A stretch of 57,119 nt of DNA. It comes from JACVRW01 sp036519295. Its GTDB lineage: Bacteria; Actinomycetota; Thermoleophilia; Solirubrobacterales; Thermoleophilaceae. Location: assembly GCA_036519295.1 (NCBI GenBank), contig DATDLN010000172.1:1-57119 (forward strand), written 5' to 3'. The notes below the pieces were generated by a model. That model searched no databases, had not been told where the DNA came from, and saw only the letters and a program-made list of their open reading frames with translations. Positions 1-6,860 of this stretch are shown here, one piece after another. The position numbers were made by a program, and so were the translations under genes. Position 1 is the stretch's first letter. Each line of letters starts with the position of its first letter.

Positions 1-552
1 CCCCTCGTAGTCGCGCTGCCAGTAGTGGCGGTTGTACTTCGCCCAGCCCTCCTCGGCCTCGAGCTCCTCCTCGAAGCGCGCGACGATCGCCCACTCGGGG
101 TGCGCCGGAGCGAGCGGGACGGCCGGCCCGATGTAGACGACCGCGATCGTGCGCTCGGGATGGTCGGCCGCGATCAGGGTCGCCCACAGGGCGCCGCACG
201 AGAGCCCCACGAGTACCGCGCGCTCGGTCGCCGTCGCCTCCATCACGGCCAGCGCGTCGGCCGCGAACTTGCTCTCGACGTATGAACCGACGCCCCGCGG
301 GCGATCGGACCGGCCGTTGCCACGTCCGTCGAACGTGACCACGCGGAAGTGGCGCGCCAGGTAGGGAATCTGCGCCTTCCAGTGGCGCGAGTGCATGATA
401 GACCAGGTCGGCAGCAGCAGAACCGTCGGCTCGCCCGAGCCATAGACCTCGTAGAACAAACGGACACCGTCGCGCTCGACGTAGCCGTCCGCGTCGGGAT
501 AGCGCGCGCGGGTCTGCTCCTGCAAGCTCGCGGGCGCGTCGACCGTCGTCAT
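1..552 (-). CDS. Alpha/beta hydrolase, C-terminus cut off by window edge
   Basis: The first 184 residues of an alpha/beta-fold hydrolase are visible; the rest lies beyond base 1. The ATG at 552-550 overlaps the stop of the upstream TetR gene (ATGA), so the two are probably translationally coupled. Visible family signs are the early beta-strand with VLLLP, the FDGRGNGRSDRP oxyanion/turn region near residue 75, and the nucleophile elbow GLSCG near residue 118, with Ser as expected. The catalytic acid and His fall outside the window. The substrate cannot be told; similar proteins include esterases, haloalkane dehalogenases and C-C hydrolases. It is probably co-transcribed with the SBP56 operon upstream. 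Confidence 0.85.
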   Translation of the reverse strand, partial: MTTVDAPASLQEQTRARYPDADGYVERDGVRLFYEVYGSGEPTVLLLPTWSIMHSRHWKAQIPYLARHFRVVTFDGRGNGRSDRPRGVGSYVESKFAADALAVMEATATERAVLVGLSCGALWATLIAADHPERTIAVVYIGPAVPLAPAHPEWAIVARFEEELEAEEGWAKYNRHYWQRDYEG

Positions 553-1130
553 CCTGCCTGTTTGCTCTCGAGCCAGTCGTCGATCCAATCGAGCAGGTCT
601 GCCTGGCCGGTCTCGATGCCCGAGAGCCGCTCGAGCATGATGCCCTCGTTGAAGGTGATCACCAGCGAGACGAGGGCGTCGAGCGGCATGTCGATTCCGT
701 AGCGCTCATGCGGCCCGGCGAATGCCTCGGTCAGGACCGCCCGCCACTCGCTGTTCACGTGTGCGACGCGCTCGCCCAGCTCGTTCCGGTTCCAGGCGAG
801 CGCCTGCAGCTCGTACCAGACCTTCTGGTACTCGCGGTCGGCCTCGAGGTAGCGCATGGCGGTGCGCCACTTCTCGATGAACGGCACATCGCGCGCCGCA
901 TACATGGCGCGCTGGCGCGCGATCAGCCGCTCGGTGAACCGCTCGAGCACGCGCACCAGCAGGTTCTCCATCGAGCCGAAGTAGTAGTGCACGAGGCCGT
1001 GGTTGGCGCCCGCCTCCTCGGCGAGCGCCCGAGTCGTAATGCCCGCGTATCCGACGCTGACCAGGAGGCGCTCCGCGGCGTCCAGGAACGCCTCCTCGGT
1101 CTGCTGTCTGGCTAGCGACGCCGGAGCCAC
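549..1130 (-). CDS. TetR/AcrR family transcriptional regulator
   Basis: A 193-residue protein of usual TetR length. Residues about 10-60 form the helix-turn-helix: EAFLDAAERLL, then ITTRALAEEAGANHGLVHYYF, which matches the canonical recognition-helix pattern with the HYYFGS end. The C-terminal part is the variable ligand-binding and dimerisation domain, and the inducer cannot be read from it. The GTG start at 1130 lies 19 bp inside the end of the 45-residue ORF before it. The stop overlaps the hydrolase start, so it sits inside the SBP56 operon and probably autoregulates it. The repeats upstream of the SBP56 gene (2590-2640) are a candidate operator; this is inference. Confidence 0.9.
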   Translation of the reverse strand: MAPASLARQQTEEAFLDAAERLLVSVGYAGITTRALAEEAGANHGLVHYYFGSMENLLVRVLERFTERLIARQRAMYAARDVPFIEKWRTAMRYLEADREYQKVWYELQALAWNRNELGERVAHVNSEWRAVLTEAFAGPHERYGIDMPLDALVSLVITFNEGIMLERLSGIETGQADLLDWIDDWLESKQAG

Positions 1131-1249
1131 CCGCCGAGCTCCCTGAGCCGTGCGCCGACGAGGACGGCGAGGACGCTCGCGGCCGGCGCGGCCGCGAGCA
1201 GGCTCTCCTCGAGCGGGACGCCACCTACGTGGGCGAAGGGGACGCTCAT
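1112..1249 (-). CDS. 45-residue putative membrane peptide in SBP56 operon
   Basis: A short frame of 45 codons plus stop. Its ATG (1249-1247) overlaps the TGA of the SBP56 gene (ATGA), and its end overlaps the TetR start by 19 bp. It begins with AHVGGVPLEE, then has one hydrophobic stretch rich in Ala, Val and Leu (about residues 17-33), and ends with an Arg-rich tail (GGWLRRR). A positive C-terminal end after one transmembrane helix fits a small inner-membrane protein. The coupling on both sides is the main evidence that it is real. Function is unknown; it may partner the SBP56 enzyme or the hydrolase. Confidence 0.6.
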   Translation of the reverse strand: MSVPFAHVGGVPLEESLLAAAPAASVLAVLVGARLRELGGWLRRR

Positions 1250-2574
1250 TGGAAGATCTCCGTGGTGCAGTCGCCGCCCTCGAGACGCACCTCGTGCGCC
1301 CGCGCCGGGCCTCCCGACCGCTCGTGGAAGTCGACGAAGAAATCGCGGTCGACCTCCATCCCGCCGCCCGGGTCGCAGTTCACCTTGAGGAGCCACGAGC
1401 GCAGCTCGGGGTAGAACTGGTTGTCCCAGCTCGAGTAGAGCGAGTTCGTGACGTAGAGGCGGCGGCCGTCGAGCGAGAGCTGGAGCATCTGCGGTCCGCC
1501 GTTCAACTCCCGGCCCGCGTCGCTCTGCCTGCCGAGTAGCCCGCCGAGCCACAGCCGGCCGGTCAGCTTGGGGTTCTTTGGATCGGAGACGTCGTACTGG
1601 CGCAGGTCCCCGTGGAGCCAGTTCGAGAAGTAGAGGAAGCGGTCGTCCATCGAGACGACCAGGTCCGTGATCAACCCAGGGACGCCGCCGGGCAGCGGCC
1701 AGCCCTCGAGCTCCTCGTTCTCGACCTCGATCACCTTGTCCGCGCTGTAAGAGCCGTTCTGGCGGTGGAAGCGCCACATCGTGCTCGAGAGGGCGGCGCC
1801 GACGAAACCCTGGTTGGCCTCGGGATCGTGCAGCCAGCGCATCTCCAGTGGGACCAGCCCGGTCTCGCCCAGCTCGACCGTCTGCTCGACACGGCGCTCG
1901 CTCAGGTTCCAGAAATGCAGCCGGCTGCCGTAGCGGCCAGCGGCGACGTCCTCGATGTCGAAGCCCGGCTCGTAGGCGTTGGGCTCGCCGAACTCCGACG
2001 ACGCCAGCACGTTGTGGCGCGGCTGGTACCAGAAGTCGTAGTTGAACGGCGGGCGTGGGCCGCCGTCCTCCCAGCGACCCTTGAGCTCGAACGTGCGCGC
2101 GTCCATGACGGCGAAGCCGCAGGCGCCGTTGCCGTCCGCGTCGCCAAGCATGCTGATCACGACGTTGTCGCCGGGCATGCAATGGACGGTGTGGGGGCGC
2201 GTCAGACCCGTGACGCGGACGACCTCCTCGGGCTCGATCACCTTCTCGATCGTGGGCCGGCGGGGATCGTCGGCCACGTTCACGATGTGGATCCGCGAGG
2301 ACCCGAAGCCGGGAACGATCAAATGCGAGCGGTCAGGCCCGTGGCAGGCGGAGCTGCAGCGGTTCCAGCCGTAGTGGTGCAGCTCGTCGCCGACGTTCGG
2401 CATTTCGACCTCGTGGACGATCCGTCCCTCCTCGGCGTCGATCACGGCGACGAAGTCGGGCCGCTCGACGCCGGTGCCGTTGTGGAGGCAGGCGACGTAG
2501 AGGTGCCCCTCGGCCGGGGCGCGGATCGCCTCCGCGGGGGAGGCGTAGAAGGAGGAAGGGGTAGCGCGGCTCAT
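1246..2574 (-). CDS. Selenium-binding protein / methanethiol oxidase family (SBP56)
   Basis: A 442-residue beta-propeller protein of the SBP56 family. Characterised members oxidise methanethiol to formaldehyde, H2S and H2O2 using copper, or bind selenium. Visible family signatures are HHYGWNRCSSACHG near residue 66, VPGFGSSRI, RPHTVHCMPGD near residue 125, and RLYVTNSLYSSWDNQFYP near residue 370, including the conserved Cys and His residues expected at the metal site. No signal peptide is seen. The ATG is preceded at 8 bases by a strong GGAGG. The stop is coupled to the 45-residue ORF. Genes for copper-enzyme maturation (SenC/MauG-like) reported beside proteobacterial mtoX are not present here. 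Family assignment is firm; activity is inferred. Confidence 0.93.
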   Translation of the reverse strand: MSRATPSSFYASPAEAIRAPAEGHLYVACLHNGTGVERPDFVAVIDAEEGRIVHEVEMPNVGDELHHYGWNRCSSACHGPDRSHLIVPGFGSSRIHIVNVADDPRRPTIEKVIEPEEVVRVTGLTRPHTVHCMPGDNVVISMLGDADGNGACGFAVMDARTFELKGRWEDGGPRPPFNYDFWYQPRHNVLASSEFGEPNAYEPGFDIEDVAAGRYGSRLHFWNLSERRVEQTVELGETGLVPLEMRWLHDPEANQGFVGAALSSTMWRFHRQNGSYSADKVIEVENEELEGWPLPGGVPGLITDLVVSMDDRFLYFSNWLHGDLRQYDVSDPKNPKLTGRLWLGGLLGRQSDAGRELNGGPQMLQLSLDGRRLYVTNSLYSSWDNQFYPELRSWLLKVNCDPGGGMEVDRDFFVDFHERSGGPARAHEVRLEGGDCTTEIFQ

Positions 2575-2591
2575 GGGATTTGCCTCCTGAG

Positions 2592-2634
2592 CAATTGACT
2601 AAGACAGTTGACCAAATCTCTCCGTGGTTGTCAA
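2592..2634 (-). promoter_or_regulatory. Candidate promoter/operator of the SBP56 operon
   Basis: This AT-richer stretch lies upstream of the SBP56 ATG. Read on the minus strand it carries a perfect TTGACA (2634-2629) and, 17 bp later, a weak -10-like TCAACT (2611-2606). Two direct repeats, TGGTCAA (2613-2607) and TAGTCAA (2600-2594), are spaced 13 bp apart and overlap the -10 area. They are candidate sites for the TetR protein of the operon. TetR sites are usually inverted repeats, so this is tentative. Confidence 0.35.
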
Positions 2635-2714
2635 GCGGGTCCCGCCCGTTGGGTCGCGACCAGCCGACCAGGAGCAGGGCGCACTGCCGCATTCGCTCGG
2701 TAGCTTCGTGAGCC

Positions 2715-3293
2715 ATGCAGATCGATCACGTGATCTATGCGGCCGCCGACCTCGATGCAGCGGCCGCCCGGCTCGAACGCGAGCTCGGACTCCTCGCACG
2801 GTCCGGTGGACGCCACGAAGGACTCGGGACGCACAACCGGATCGTGCCGCTCGGCCGCGGCTATCTCGAGCTCCTGGCCGTGGCAGATCCGGATGAGGCG
2901 GCAGGGTGGGAAGTTGGCCGTGGTCTCATGGCACGCCTCACACACGGTGGCGACGGGCTCCTGGGCTGGGTCGTCGCGGTCGACGACCTGGACCCTGTTG
3001 CGCGGCGGCTGGCGACCACGGTCACCACGATAAGGCGCGCGGGGCTGAGCGCCCGCTTGACCGGCTTGGCCGAAGCAATGCACGAGCCGTTTCTGCCGTT
3101 CTTCATATGCCGCGATCCTGGAGTTCCTGATCCGGGTATCGGCGGCGACGCCGGGGGCATCACATGGATCGAGGTCGCCGGCGACGCTGCCCGGCTGGAT
3201 CGGTGGCTCGATTTCTTCCCGCTGCCGGTACGAGTCGTGGACGGTTCCCCTGCGGTGGTAGCGGTCGGTATCGGCAAGCGCGAGCTCCGGTAG
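2715..3293 (+). CDS. VOC superfamily (glyoxalase-like domain) protein
   Basis: A 192-residue protein that starts with IDHVIYAAADLDAAAARLERELGL, typical of the glyoxalase-like domain in the vicinal oxygen chelate superfamily (Pfam Glyoxalase_3 type). THNRIVPLG and YLELLAV follow, supplying the His and Glu positions used for metal binding in this fold. A second half-module (GITWIEVAGDAARLDRWL) is recognisable. The specific reaction is unknown; relatives include dioxygenases, isomerases and resistance proteins. It is transcribed away from the SBP56 operon and converges on the hexapeptide gene 14 bp downstream. No strong ribosome binding site precedes the ATG, so the start is less certain than the family. 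Confidence 0.8.
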   Translation: MQIDHVIYAAADLDAAAARLERELGLLARSGGRHEGLGTHNRIVPLGRGYLELLAVADPDEAAGWEVGRGLMARLTHGGDGLLGWVVAVDDLDPVARRLATTVTTIRRAGLSARLTGLAEAMHEPFLPFFICRDPGVPDPGIGGDAGGITWIEVAGDAARLDRWLDFFPLPVRVVDGSPAVVAVGIGKRELR

Positions 3294-3307
3294 ATCCAGA
3301 GGCGCGT

Positions 3308-3883
3308 CTAATCGAGGACGCGGTCCTCGCGGTGACGCCCGAAGCGCTCGGCGTAGCGGCGGGCCACTTTCTCCATGGTCAGCTCCGCCCGCTCGATGCC
3401 GAACACGGTGCCGGGGAAGTCCATCCGGTGCTGGATCGGCCACAGCTCCTCGTGCGCCTCGGGCGGGAAGAGCTCCGCGGGGTCGCCGACGGCGATCCAG
3501 CCGATCGGCACGGTGACGCCGGCCCGGAGCGCGCTGTTGACGTGCACGACTCCATTGATGCGCACCTCGCAGCCCCTGCCGATGCGCGCCCCGGGGAAGA
3601 CCGATACACCGGTGGCGAGGAACACATCGTCCTCAATCGAAGCGCCGTTTACGTGAGCGTGCGGCCCGACGAGCACGTGGTCGCCGAGGCGCACCGGGTG
3701 GCCTTCTCGACCCCGGACCACGGCGTTCTCCATGACGATGCAGCGGTCGCCGACCTCGACGAGCCCGCCTTCGGCGGTGAGCACCGCGCCGAAGAGGACT
3801 CGTACCTCCTCACCGAGCGTCACGTCGCCGCAGAGAACGGCCGAAGGAGCGACGTACGCCGAGTCGGCGACCTTCGGCCGCAC
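3308..3883 (-). CDS. Hexapeptide-repeat protein, gamma carbonic anhydrase-like
   Basis: A 191-residue left-handed beta-helix protein. Hexapeptide repeats run from about residue 8 to 130 (for example VAPSAVLCGDVTLGEEV and ASIEDDVFLATGVSVFPGARIG). His residues at HPVRLGDHVLVGPHAHVNG fit the metal site of the gamma-class carbonic anhydrase group (CamH/PaaY/YrdA), although activity in this group is often unproven. The C-terminal tail is helical. The only canonical start after the upstream stop is GTG at 3883, 24 bp beyond the end of the YbaK-like gene; an upstream CTG in the same frame would add a few residues. It is likely co-transcribed with the YbaK-like gene. Confidence 0.85.
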   Translation of the reverse strand: MRPKVADSAYVAPSAVLCGDVTLGEEVRVLFGAVLTAEGGLVEVGDRCIVMENAVVRGREGHPVRLGDHVLVGPHAHVNGASIEDDVFLATGVSVFPGARIGRGCEVRINGVVHVNSALRAGVTVPIGWIAVGDPAELFPPEAHEELWPIQHRMDFPGTVFGIERAELTMEKVARRYAERFGRHREDRVLD

Positions 3884-3907
3884 GCCCTCGTGCTCGACCA
3901 GCAGCGC

Positions 3908-4387
3908 TCAGTCCTCGCAGAGGTCGGCGACCCGCGCCTGGCCCGCACGCACGACGTCGAGCGGGTCGAGCAGCACGCCGTGCTCGTGGTCGCCTCCGCC
4001 GCACAGGATGCGGTCGTGGTCGAGCAGGCTCTCGTCCATCAGCTCCACGGCCTCGATCATCGGCGCGAACGGCGGGAGCGCCCCGACCTCGAACACACCG
4101 AAGTCGGTGGCCATCTCGGCCTCGGTGACGAACCGCAGTCCGTGCGTCTCGCCGAGCACGTCGCGTACCTTGCCGAGATCGAGCCGCCGCGACGCCGGAA
4201 TAACCGCAAGCCGGTAGCCGGTCTCGTCGCGCAGCACGACGGTCTTCGCCACGTCATCGGCCGGCAGTCCGGCCGCCCTTGCCTCGGCCGCGGCGCTCTC
4301 GGTGCGCTCGTGCTCGACGATCTCGAAGGGCACGCCCTCCCTCTCGAGGTAGCCGGTCACCGCCTGGAACCCCGTCTGAGCGCTCAT
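3908..4387 (-). CDS. YbaK/EbsC family aminoacyl-tRNA deacylase
   Basis: A 159-residue protein of the YbaK/ProX editing-domain family, which hydrolyses mischarged aminoacyl-tRNA in trans. Characteristic features are VPFEIVEHERTESAAAEARAAGLPADDVAKTVVL with the conserved Lys of the active site, then YRLAVIPASRRLDLGKVRDVLG, and the GGG..H motif near the end. The ATG at 4387 has a good AGGAGAGG ribosome site. Which tRNA it edits (Cys-tRNAPro, Ala-tRNAPro or other) cannot be decided from sequence. It heads a probable two-gene unit with the hexapeptide protein and is divergent from the SDR gene at 4460. Confidence 0.85.
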   Translation of the reverse strand: MSAQTGFQAVTGYLEREGVPFEIVEHERTESAAAEARAAGLPADDVAKTVVLRDETGYRLAVIPASRRLDLGKVRDVLGETHGLRFVTEAEMATDFGVFEVGALPPFAPMIEAVELMDESLLDHDRILCGGGDHEHGVLLDPLDVVRAGQARVADLCED

Positions 4388-4425
4388 GCACCTCTCCTCT
4401 CTCGCCTCAACTGCCCATGCTACGC

Positions 4426-4442
4426 CACCCGCGAAGCGGGTG
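4426..4442. other. Perfect 7-bp hairpin in divergent intergenic region
   Basis: CACCCGC (4426-4432), loop GAA, GCGGGTG (4436-4442). It lies between the YbaK-like start (4387) and the SDR start (4460). It could be an operator or a 5' leader hairpin of either gene; no uridine run follows, so it is not an obvious terminator. Confidence 0.4.
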
Positions 4443-4459
4443 CAGTAGCGTCCGGGCCC

Positions 4460-5257
4460 GTGCAGCTGGGGGGATCGAGGGTCCTGCTCACGGGCGCCAG
4501 CGGCGGCATCGGCCGGGCCGTTGCCCGCGCCCTTCACGGCCGCGGCGCGCGTGTTCTGCTGAGCGGTCGGCGCACGGAGGCGCTCGAGGGGCTGCGGGCC
4601 GAGCTGGGAGGAAACGCGGAGATCCTGGAGGCCGACCTCGCGGAGAAGGCGGACGTGGCGGCGCTGGCGGAGCGCGCGGGCGCGGTGGACGTGCTCGTGG
4701 CGAACGCGGGGCTCCCGGCGAGCGGGCGGCTGGAGAGGTTCACCGCGGAGGAGATCGACCGGGCTCTCGACGTGAACCTCCGCGCGCCGATCCAGCTGAC
4801 CCGAGCGCTGGTGCCGGGTATGGTGGAGCGGGGGCGCGGTCACGTGGTTTTCGTCTCCTCGCTCTCCGGCAAGGTGGCGTCGGCCCGCTCTGCTCTCTAC
4901 TCGGCGACCAAGTTCGGGTTGCGAGGCTTCGCCGGCGGACTGCGTGAGGATCTCCACGGCGGCGGGGTCGGCGTGACGGTGGTCTTCCCGAGCTTCATCC
5001 GCGACGCGGGCATGTTCGCCGACACGGGCGTCAAGCTGCCCCCCTGGGTGGGCACCCGCAGCCCGGACGACGTGGCACAGGCCGTGCTGCGGGGGATCGA
5101 GGCCGGCAGGACCGAGATAGACGTGGCCCCGCTGGCACTCCGGTTGGGGGCGTGGGCGGCCGCGCTTGCGCCGGAGACGTCGGCCCGCGTGCAGCGCCGA
5201 CTCGGCTCCCAGGGCATCGCGCGGGCGATCTCCCGCGAGCAGCGGGCGAAGCGGTAG
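4460..5257 (+). CDS. Short-chain dehydrogenase/reductase (SDR)
   Basis: A 265-residue classical SDR, the usual length. The cofactor motif TGASGGIG is at residues 11-18, NAG at 82-84, the catalytic Ser in FVSS near 133, and YSATK with Tyr147 and Lys151. It should be an NAD(P)-dependent oxidoreductase of alcohols or ketones; the substrate is unknown. GTG at 4460 is chosen because it puts the Rossmann strand close to the N-terminus. The same frame is open far upstream, but that part overlaps genes on the other strand. It converges with the epimerase gene 11 bp downstream. Confidence 0.88.
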   Translation: MQLGGSRVLLTGASGGIGRAVARALHGRGARVLLSGRRTEALEGLRAELGGNAEILEADLAEKADVAALAERAGAVDVLVANAGLPASGRLERFTAEEIDRALDVNLRAPIQLTRALVPGMVERGRGHVVFVSSLSGKVASARSALYSATKFGLRGFAGGLREDLHGGGVGVTVVFPSFIRDAGMFADTGVKLPPWVGTRSPDDVAQAVLRGIEAGRTEIDVAPLALRLGAWAAALAPETSARVQRRLGSQGIARAISREQRAKR

Positions 5258-5268
5258 GGGCAGGCGAC

Positions 5269-6255
5269 TCAGGCGCTCCGCAACAGACCCGCCCGGCGCG
5301 CCCATTCCACGGTTCGGCGCACGGTCTCGCGGGGGTCGGTGTAGCGCATGCCGAGCTCGCGTTCGGCGCGCGACCCGTCGTAGCGGTGCCCGTGGATGAG
5401 CGTGCGCACCATCTCGCGACAGACCGGCGGGTGCCGGCGTGCGAGGCGGAAGGCGCGCTCGACCGCCGTCGCCGCCGCGGTGGCCAGGCCACGAGGGACG
5501 AGCCGTGGACGGCGGTTGACGCCCGCGACGTCGGCGGCCAGCTGCAGGGCGTCGGTGATCGACAGGGTCATCCCGTTCAGGATGTAGCGCTCGCCGGGCG
5601 CTCCGCGCTCGGCCGCGAGCAGATGCCCCTCGGCGCAGTCCCCTATGTCGACGAGGCTCATGTTCGTGTCGACGAAGAGCTTCAGTCGTCCATCGAGGAA
5701 CGCCAACATGATTCGACCGGTCCCGCGCACCCGCCCAGGCCCTTGAACCGACGATGGGTTCACGCACACCACCTCGACACCTTCGTCGCGGCCCGCCTCG
5801 AGCACGACCCGTTCGCCCTCGGTCTTCGAGCGCTCGTACAGGGAGAGGTACCAACCGCGGTGTGGCGTGTCTTCGCGCCCCACGCTTCCCTCCGGCTCGC
5901 CGATCGTGTTCGCCGAGGAGGTGTGCACCACGCGGCGAACGCCGGCCCGGGCCGCGGCACGGACCACGACTCGCGGACCCTCTACGTTCGCGCGCAGCAT
6001 CGGTCCCGGGTCCTCCACACAGAGCGAGTTCACTCCCGCCGCGTGGAACACCGTCTCGCAGCCCTCCATGCCGCGGGCGAGGGCATCGCCGTCGAACAGA
6101 TCGCCGCGCACCACCCGCGCTCCCCGTCGCTCGACGGCGGCCCGAGCCGCGTCGGAGCGGGCCAGGGCGATCACCTCGTCGCCCCGTGCGTGCAGCCGCT
6201 CGACGAGCGCGCCGCCCACCGCGCCGCTGCCGCCGGTCACGAAGACGCGGCTCAC
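5269..6255 (-). CDS. NAD-dependent epimerase/dehydratase (extended SDR)
   Basis: A 328-residue extended SDR. Its Rossmann motif is GGSGAVG (residues 8-14) and its active site Y140-x3-K144 lies in YERSK. Similarity is greatest to the dihydroflavonol-4-reductase / 3-beta-hydroxysteroid dehydrogenase / hopanoid-associated epimerase branch, including NPSSVQGPG and YILNG. The GTG start overlaps the stop of pgsA by 4 bases, so it is the last gene of the long glycerol cluster. A role with lipid or polyprenoid substrates would fit its neighbours but is only inference. Confidence 0.88.
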   Translation of the reverse strand: MSRVFVTGGSGAVGGALVERLHARGDEVIALARSDAARAAVERRGARVVRGDLFDGDALARGMEGCETVFHAAGVNSLCVEDPGPMLRANVEGPRVVVRAAARAGVRRVVHTSSANTIGEPEGSVGREDTPHRGWYLSLYERSKTEGERVVLEAGRDEGVEVVCVNPSSVQGPGRVRGTGRIMLAFLDGRLKLFVDTNMSLVDIGDCAEGHLLAAERGAPGERYILNGMTLSITDALQLAADVAGVNRRPRLVPRGLATAAATAVERAFRLARRHPPVCREMVRTLIHGHRYDGSRAERELGMRYTDPRETVRRTVEWARRAGLLRSA

Positions 6256-6860
6256 GGTGGGGATCGGAGTACCGACCAGAAGCGGATCAGGTAATCGACT
6301 CCCGACCAAGCGGTGACGAGGGCCGCGGCGGCGATCGCCCACTCGTCGAGGTAGGCCCCGCCGATGGTCACGTCGGGGTGCACGATCGCAAGGATGATGG
6401 CCGCGAACTGAACGGTCGCCTTCCACTTGCCGAGTAGCGAGGCCTCCAGGTGCCGGCCCTCGGCAGCGGCCGCGGCGCGCAGTCCGAGCAGCACCAGCTC
6501 GCGACCGATGATCACCACGGCGAACCACGGCGACACGCGGTCGACCGCCACGAGCGCGACGAGCGCTCCGGAGACGAGCAGCTTGTCCGCGGTCGTGTCG
6601 AGGAACGCACCGAGCCGCGAGGTGACCTCCCAGCGCCGGGCGAGGCGCCCGTCGACCCAATCGGTTGCGGCTGCGACCGCAAAGACGATCGCCGCGGCGG
6701 TGTCGGCGCCCCCGAGCACGAGCCCGATGACGACCGGCGTGAGGACGATTCGCGTGCAGGTGCCGGCGACGAGAAGGCCGCTCCGTCCGCCCGACGCGCG
6801 GCGCGCCCTGAGGACGCCGGCGCCCAGGGAGCGCGCGACGCCCGCGGTCGGCCTGTTCAC
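6252..6860 (-). CDS. pgsA: CDP-alcohol phosphatidyltransferase (phosphatidylglycerophosphate synthase type)
   Basis: A 202-residue integral membrane enzyme that joins a CDP-diacylglycerol to an alcohol, most likely sn-glycerol 3-phosphate. The complete family motif DG-x2-AR-x8-G-x3-D-x3-D is present in DWVDGRLARRWEV...GAFLDTTAD near residues 67-92, with all three Asp residues. About five hydrophobic segments follow. It starts with GTG overlapping the dhaM stop and is itself overlapped by the epimerase. Placement in a glycerol operon fits use of glycerol 3-phosphate, but alcohol specificity (glycerol phosphate or inositol phosphate) is not settled by the motif. Confidence 0.85.
   Translation of the reverse strand: MNRPTAGVARSLGAGVLRARRASGGRSGLLVAGTCTRIVLTPVVIGLVLGGADTAAAIVFAVAAATDWVDGRLARRWEVTSRLGAFLDTTADKLLVSGALVALVAVDRVSPWFAVVIIGRELVLLGLRAAAAAEGRHLEASLLGKWKATVQFAAIILAIVHPDVTIGGAYLDEWAIAAAALVTAWSGVDYLIRFWSVLRSPP

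Noticed and set aside
1250..2182. Extended frame upstream of the 45-residue peptide
   Set aside because: It is a shadow of the SBP56 gene; only the part from ATG 1249 is plausible.
3164..4459. Long plus-strand open frame upstream of the SDR gene
   Set aside because: It is the shadow of the hexapeptide and YbaK-like genes on the other strand; its translation is Arg/His/Val-rich without any family motif.
4388..5854. Long minus-strand frame joined to the YbaK-like gene
   Set aside because: It lies opposite the SDR gene and has no recognisable domain; the true start is ATG 4387 with a good ribosome site.
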